This document shows positions 31,974-38,691 of a DNA stretch of 38,691 nt, in pieces. The position numbers and the translations under genes are program-made. Position 1 is the first letter of the stretch; each line of letters opens with the position of its first letter. Source of the stretch: JBCBSZ01 sp039185015 (GTDB taxonomy: Bacteria > Actinomycetota > Acidimicrobiia > Acidimicrobiales > Poriferisodalaceae); the NCBI GenBank assembly GCA_039185015.1, contig JBCDAU010000049.1, positions 1-38,691 of the forward strand. The letters are read 5' to 3'. Under the pieces are notes generated by a model. The model saw only the letters and a list, made by a program, of their open reading frames with translations, was not told where the DNA came from and made no database searches.

Positions 31974-33023
31974 TCAGGCGATGGTGATGGCGTCGTCCAG
32001 GTAGACGTCCTGGATGGCGTGGAGCAGCGCCACGCCCTCGTCCATCGGACGCTGGAAGGCCTTGCGACCCGAGATCAGGCCCATGCCGCCGGCCCGCTTG
32101 TTGATCACGGCGGTCTTCACGGCCTCGGCCAGGTCGGTCGCACCGCTCGAGGCGCCACCCGAGTTGATGAGGCCGATCCGGCCGGCGTAGCAGTTGAGGA
32201 CCTGGTAGCGGGTGAGGTCGATCGGGTGGTCGGTGGTCAGCTCGTCGTACACGGCCGGGTGGGTCTTGCCGAACCCGATCGCCGTGAAACCACCGTTGTT
32301 CTCCGGCAGCTTCTGCTTGATGATGTCGGCCCCGATCGTGACGCCGAGGTGGTTGGCCTGCGAGGTCAGATCGGCGGACACGTGGTAGTCGGTGCCATCG
32401 TGGTTGAACGCCGAGTTGCGGGTGTAGCACCACAGCACCGTGAACAGGCCGAGCTGGTGGGCCTCTTCGAAGGCCTCCGAGACTTCCTGGAGCTGACGGT
32501 CGGCCTCATCGGACCCGAAGTAGATGGTCGCTCCGACCGCGGCGGCGCCGAGGTCGTAGGCCTGTTGGACCGAACCGAACATGACCTGGTCGTAGGTGGT
32601 CGGGTAGGTCATCAGCTGGTTGTGGTTGATCTTCACCATCAGCGGGATCTTGTGCGCGTACTTGCGCGAGAGGATCCGGAGACCGCCGAAGGTCGTGGCG
32701 ACGGCGTTGCAGCCGCCCTCGATGGCGAGGCGAACGATGTTCTCCGGGTCGAAGTAGATCGGGTTCGGAGCGAACGACGAGCTGGCGGTGTGCTCGATGC
32801 CCTGGTCGACGGGCAGGATCGACACGTAGCCCGAGTCGGCGAGCCGTCCGCTGGAGAACAGCGCCTGGAGGTTGCGCAGCACCTGCGGGCTGCGATCGCT
32901 CATCGCGTAGATGCGGTCGACCACGTCGGGACCGGGCAGGGCCAACTGGTCGGCCTGCACGCCGGTCGCCTTGTAGTTCAGGAGAGCGTCGCTCTCGTCG
33001 CCGAGCAGCTGCTCGATGTCCAC
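31974..33023 (-). CDS. fbaB: Class I fructose-bisphosphate aldolase (archaeal/FbaB type)
   Basis: The 349-residue protein resembles FbaB/DhnA-type class I aldolases: ILPVDQGIEHTASSSFAPNP, LAIEGGCNAVATTFGGL, IPLMVKINHNQLMTYP, GAAAVGATIYFGSDEADRQL, TIGADIIKQKLPENN (with a lysine in the position expected for the Schiff base) and CYAGRIGLINSGG. It cleaves or forms fructose 1,6-bisphosphate without a metal. GTG at 33023 has GAGG about 6 nt upstream. Genes of this type are often linked with gluconeogenesis; here korAB lies directly downstream, on the same strand after 126 bp. Confidence 0.95.
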   Translation of the reverse strand: MDIEQLLGDESDALLNYKATGVQADQLALPGPDVVDRIYAMSDRSPQVLRNLQALFSSGRLADSGYVSILPVDQGIEHTASSSFAPNPIYFDPENIVRLAIEGGCNAVATTFGGLRILSRKYAHKIPLMVKINHNQLMTYPTTYDQVMFGSVQQAYDLGAAAVGATIYFGSDEADRQLQEVSEAFEEAHQLGLFTVLWCYTRNSAFNHDGTDYHVSADLTSQANHLGVTIGADIIKQKLPENNGGFTAIGFGKTHPAVYDELTTDHPIDLTRYQVLNCYAGRIGLINSGGASSGATDLAEAVKTAVINKRAGGMGLISGRKAFQRPMDEGVALLHAIQDVYLDDAITIA

Positions 33024-33052
33024 GGTCTACCTCGCTGGGACGTCTGCCTGGA

Positions 33053-33388
33053 TCAGCGCGATGGTAGCTCCAGCGCTGCTCGCTCCCACGCTGCCTCGAG
33101 GGCCCGTTCGACCGCTCTGCGGCGTCGTCGACGCACCGCGGTCTCGGCCATGACCTCGGTCACGCCGACGGTCCGGCCACCCGCCCGGAAGAAGCGTCGC
33201 CGGACGGAGCCGACGACGACCACCTCCTCACCGTCGGCCAGGTCGGGCAGGCGACGCTCGGCCGGCCAGACGAGGTTGATCGGGCCCTGCGCGGTGCGGA
33301 GGTCGGCCATCCGCAGCGAGGTGCCGTCGGCCAGGTCGACGACGGTGCCGGCGTCGGCGACGGTACCGACGAGGAGTGTGAGCGACAT
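33053..33388 (-). CDS. Small OB-fold (SSB-like) protein
   Basis: The 111-residue protein looks like one OB fold: LLVGTVADAGTVVDLADGTS, INLVWPAERRLPDLADGEEV and VVVGSVRRRFFRAGGRTVGV, where RRRFFRAGG is a pattern also seen in actinobacterial SSB-like proteins. The C-terminal part (VRRRRRRAVERALEAAWERA) is a basic helix that could bind nucleic acid. A role in DNA or RNA handling is plausible but not proven. ATG at 33388 starts 104 bp after the TPR gene on the same strand. Confidence 0.7.
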   Translation of the reverse strand: MSLTLLVGTVADAGTVVDLADGTSLRMADLRTAQGPINLVWPAERRLPDLADGEEVVVVGSVRRRFFRAGGRTVGVTEVMAETAVRRRRRRAVERALEAAWERAALELPSR

Positions 33389-33492
33389 CGATGGCTCCGC
33401 TCCGACCGGAGACGGTCGGGGCCTCGCTGGGGGAAGCTGCCGGTGACCCTACGGGCGGGGTGTACGAGGTCCGAGGCGCGACCCGAGGTCGT

Positions 33493-34872
33493 TCAGCTCA
33501 ACGCAGCGAGGCGGTCGGCGACGTCGCCGAAGTCGGCCTCGTGGGAGGCGAGACGCTCGAAGGTCGTCCGAGCGGCGGGCACGTCGCCGGCGCGCTCCTG
33601 GAGATCGCCGATGGCGTACCAGAGTCGGAGCGTGGAGGGCTTGACCCGCTTGGGGCGCGTCGGCCCCTTCTCGAGCAGGCGCAGGGCTGAGCGCAGCTCG
33701 CCCTGATCGGCGAGCGAGCCGGCGGCAACGATCCGCCCCTCGGTCACGATGTCGCCATCGGGCGACCACTCGCGCAGCTCCTCCCAGAGCTCGGCCACCC
33801 GGTCGTGATCGCCCAATGCCCGGTGACAGTCCGCGAGGACGGGCAGCTGGTCGGCCGAACCGCTCATCTCGCCGAAGACCTCGAGCTCGCTGATGGCCTG
33901 CGCCCAACGACCGAGCCGGTAGAGCGTGAGCCCGTGGAGCTCGCGCACCTCGGCGACCGCAGCGTGGCGACTGGCCAGCGGCGTGAGGATGCGTTTGGCC
34001 TCCTCCCAGCGTTCGTTGGCGAAGTCGTCGGCTGCCTCGCTGAGCTGACGGGTCAGCCTGCGCCGCTCGGCAACGGTCAGACCGCCGACGTCGCTGAGCT
34101 CGACGGGCGGACGCTGACCGGGCTTGCGCGTCGGCTCCGGGGCCCGTCGTCGCGGAGCACCATCGGAGCGGCCCTCGTCGATCCAGCGCTCCTCGGAGCG
34201 CTGCGGTGCGGACTCGTCCCGCCGCGGGTTGGCACCCCCGCGATGGTCGCCGTCGCCCACGAGCCGCGAGCCCTTCCGGGCGACCGAACCCCAGTCCCGA
34301 CGCCCCTCGACCCCGCGGCGACCGTTCGCCTCGCGTCGGTCGTCCCGGCCCCGGCCCCGATCATCACGCCGTCGATCACCGGAGCGGCTCCGATCGCCGG
34401 ACCGACCACGGTCGTCACGCCCACGCCCGCCGCTCCGGGAGCGGTCGTCACGACCGCGACCAGCGCCGCCAGAGCGGCCATCACGACCTCGATCATCACG
34501 ACCTCGTGCGCCAGCACCAGATCGGCCGTCACGGCCACCATCACGGCTGCGCCCGCCGGCCGGTGGCCGACCGCCACGGCCGCCACCTCCACGGTCGCTG
34601 CCACCGGAGCCGCTGTCCTGGCGGCGCCCGGTTGGCCGGCCGTCGCGCCGGTCGCCGCGACCTCCCGGCGGCGCACTGCCGCGGCGTCCGTCGGAGCGCC
34701 GATCAGGGCCCCGGCGATCAGCGCCGGAGCGACTCGAGGGGCCGCCCGGGGACCGGGATCCCGAACGAGCTCGACCCCCGGTGCCAGCTGGTCCGCGACC
34801 GCCACCATCGCGGCGCGGACCGTCCTTGCTCGTGCGAGGGCGCGACTCATCGGCGTCGGGGTCGTCGGGCAC
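33493..34872 (-). CDS. TPR protein with long RG/RD-rich disordered N-terminus
   Basis: The 459-residue protein splits into two parts. Residues 1 to about 245 are low complexity, rich in Arg, Gly, Asp and Ser with recurring units such as GRDDRGRDGRS, and are predicted to be disordered. From about residue 260 a helical array follows: LTRQLSEAADDFANERWEEA, HAAVAEVRELHGLTLYRLGRW, LADCHRALGDHDRVAELWEE and WYAIGDLQERAGDVPAARTTFE, which fits tetratricopeptide repeats. The location by the HAD and tlyA genes corresponds to Rv1691, a TPR-like protein. GTG at 34872 is preceded by TAGGAT. The gene lies just after the rRNA terminator. Confidence 0.8.
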   Translation of the reverse strand: MPDDPDADESRPRTSKDGPRRDGGGRGPAGTGGRARSGSRSPGGPSSRSGADRRGPDRRSDGRRGSAPPGGRGDRRDGRPTGRRQDSGSGGSDRGGGGRGGRPPAGGRSRDGGRDGRSGAGARGRDDRGRDGRSGGAGRGRDDRSRSGGRGRDDRGRSGDRSRSGDRRRDDRGRGRDDRREANGRRGVEGRRDWGSVARKGSRLVGDGDHRGGANPRRDESAPQRSEERWIDEGRSDGAPRRRAPEPTRKPGQRPPVELSDVGGLTVAERRRLTRQLSEAADDFANERWEEAKRILTPLASRHAAVAEVRELHGLTLYRLGRWAQAISELEVFGEMSGSADQLPVLADCHRALGDHDRVAELWEELREWSPDGDIVTEGRIVAAGSLADQGELRSALRLLEKGPTRPKRVKPSTLRLWYAIGDLQERAGDVPAARTTFERLASHEADFGDVADRLAALS

Positions 34873-34878
34873 GCAGCG

Positions 34879-34884
34879 ATCCTA
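34879..34884 (-). promoter_or_regulatory. -10 box TAGGAT, leaderless promoter of the TPR gene
   Basis: TAGGAT ends 6 nt before the GTG at 34872. It lies 14 nt downstream of the rRNA terminator hairpin on the transcribed strand. Confidence 0.5.
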
Positions 34885-34897
34885 TCGGGGACGCGCA

Positions 34898-34927
34898 ACG
34901 AGGGAGCCCCTGCTGGGGCTCCCTCGT
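34898..34927 (-). terminator. Terminator hairpin of the rRNA operon
   Basis: ACGAGGGAGCCCC (34898-34910) and its perfect complement (34915-34927) form a 13-bp stem with a 4-nt loop, just after the 5S gene. The T-run is short, but the stem is strong. Confidence 0.85.
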
Positions 34928-34939
34928 CACTCGAGAAAA

Positions 34940-35055
<116 letters not shown>

Positions 35056-35121
35056 GATCAGTTGTGCAGTGGCGCGTTGCCACGAGCACTCCATAGCGAG
35101 CACGAACATCTCGAATCAAAG

Positions 35122-38691
<3,570 letters not shown>

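Noticed and set aside
30738..33446. 902-codon plus-strand frame over korA and fbaB
   Set aside because: It lies opposite to genes with strong family motifs and has no recognisable domain.

Overview
This is a GC-rich, densely packed bacterial chromosome segment. Gene content, many GTG starts, frequent 4-base ATGA/GTGA stop/start overlaps and repeated leaderless-type promoters (TANNNT ending 6-8 nt before the start codon) point to Actinomycetota. The SteA/MctB-like pair, a two-permease DUF990-type ABC exporter and a DUF3179 lipoprotein fit an Acidimicrobiia-like lineage, but that class assignment is inference. No phage, IS or CRISPR is visible, so most of the window looks like core genome.

Layout, left to right. 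(1) 1-4436, all minus strand: a BMP-family lipoprotein cut by the window edge, an ABC-2 exporter (two permeases and an ATPase, translationally coupled), a TetR regulator with a 16-bp perfect palindrome at its 5' end, and a YccF-like membrane protein. (2) 4437-5208: about 700 bp without protein genes, holding two strong hairpins and four tandem 49-bp repeats. Each repeat carries a copy of the 3' end of the adjacent tRNA-Pro(GGG). (3) 5320-6826: a DUF3179 lipoprotein and a small zinc-ribbon membrane protein. (4) 6840-15374: der, a PDZ/radical-SAM (DUF512) protein, ispH (opposite strand), plsC, cmk, tyrA, an RluB-type pseudouridine synthase, scpB and scpA. (5) 15470-17231: trpS (divergent from scpA) and a nitroreductase. 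(6) 17262-27170: HD protein, Nudix hydrolase, pyrG, a MraY/WecA-like transferase, a GT2 glycosyltransferase, MctB/SteB, SteA, recN, nadK and tlyA. (7) 27218-34872: rhomboid protease, HAD phosphatase, 2-oxoacid:ferredoxin oxidoreductase korB/korA, class I fructose-bisphosphate aldolase, an OB-fold protein and a TPR protein with a long RG-rich disordered N-terminus. (8) 34898-38691: an rRNA operon on the minus strand (16S 3' end, 23S, 5S) with a terminator.

Blocks 4, 6 and 7 recall the Mycobacterium tuberculosis Rv1691-Rv1713 neighbourhood (TPR protein, HAD phosphatase, tlyA, ppnK, recN, SteA, MctB, pyrG, Nudix; then scpA, scpB, pseudouridine synthase, cmk, der), here interrupted by additional genes. 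The genes combine chromosome segregation and repair (ScpAB, RecN), nucleotide supply (Cmk, PyrG, NadK), ribosome maturation (Der, TlyA, RluB-type), and envelope or division functions (SteA, MctB, GT2, MraY-like, PlsC, IspH). The least explained signal is the tRNA-Pro tail repeat array, which resembles in principle the repeats downstream of E. coli tyrT.
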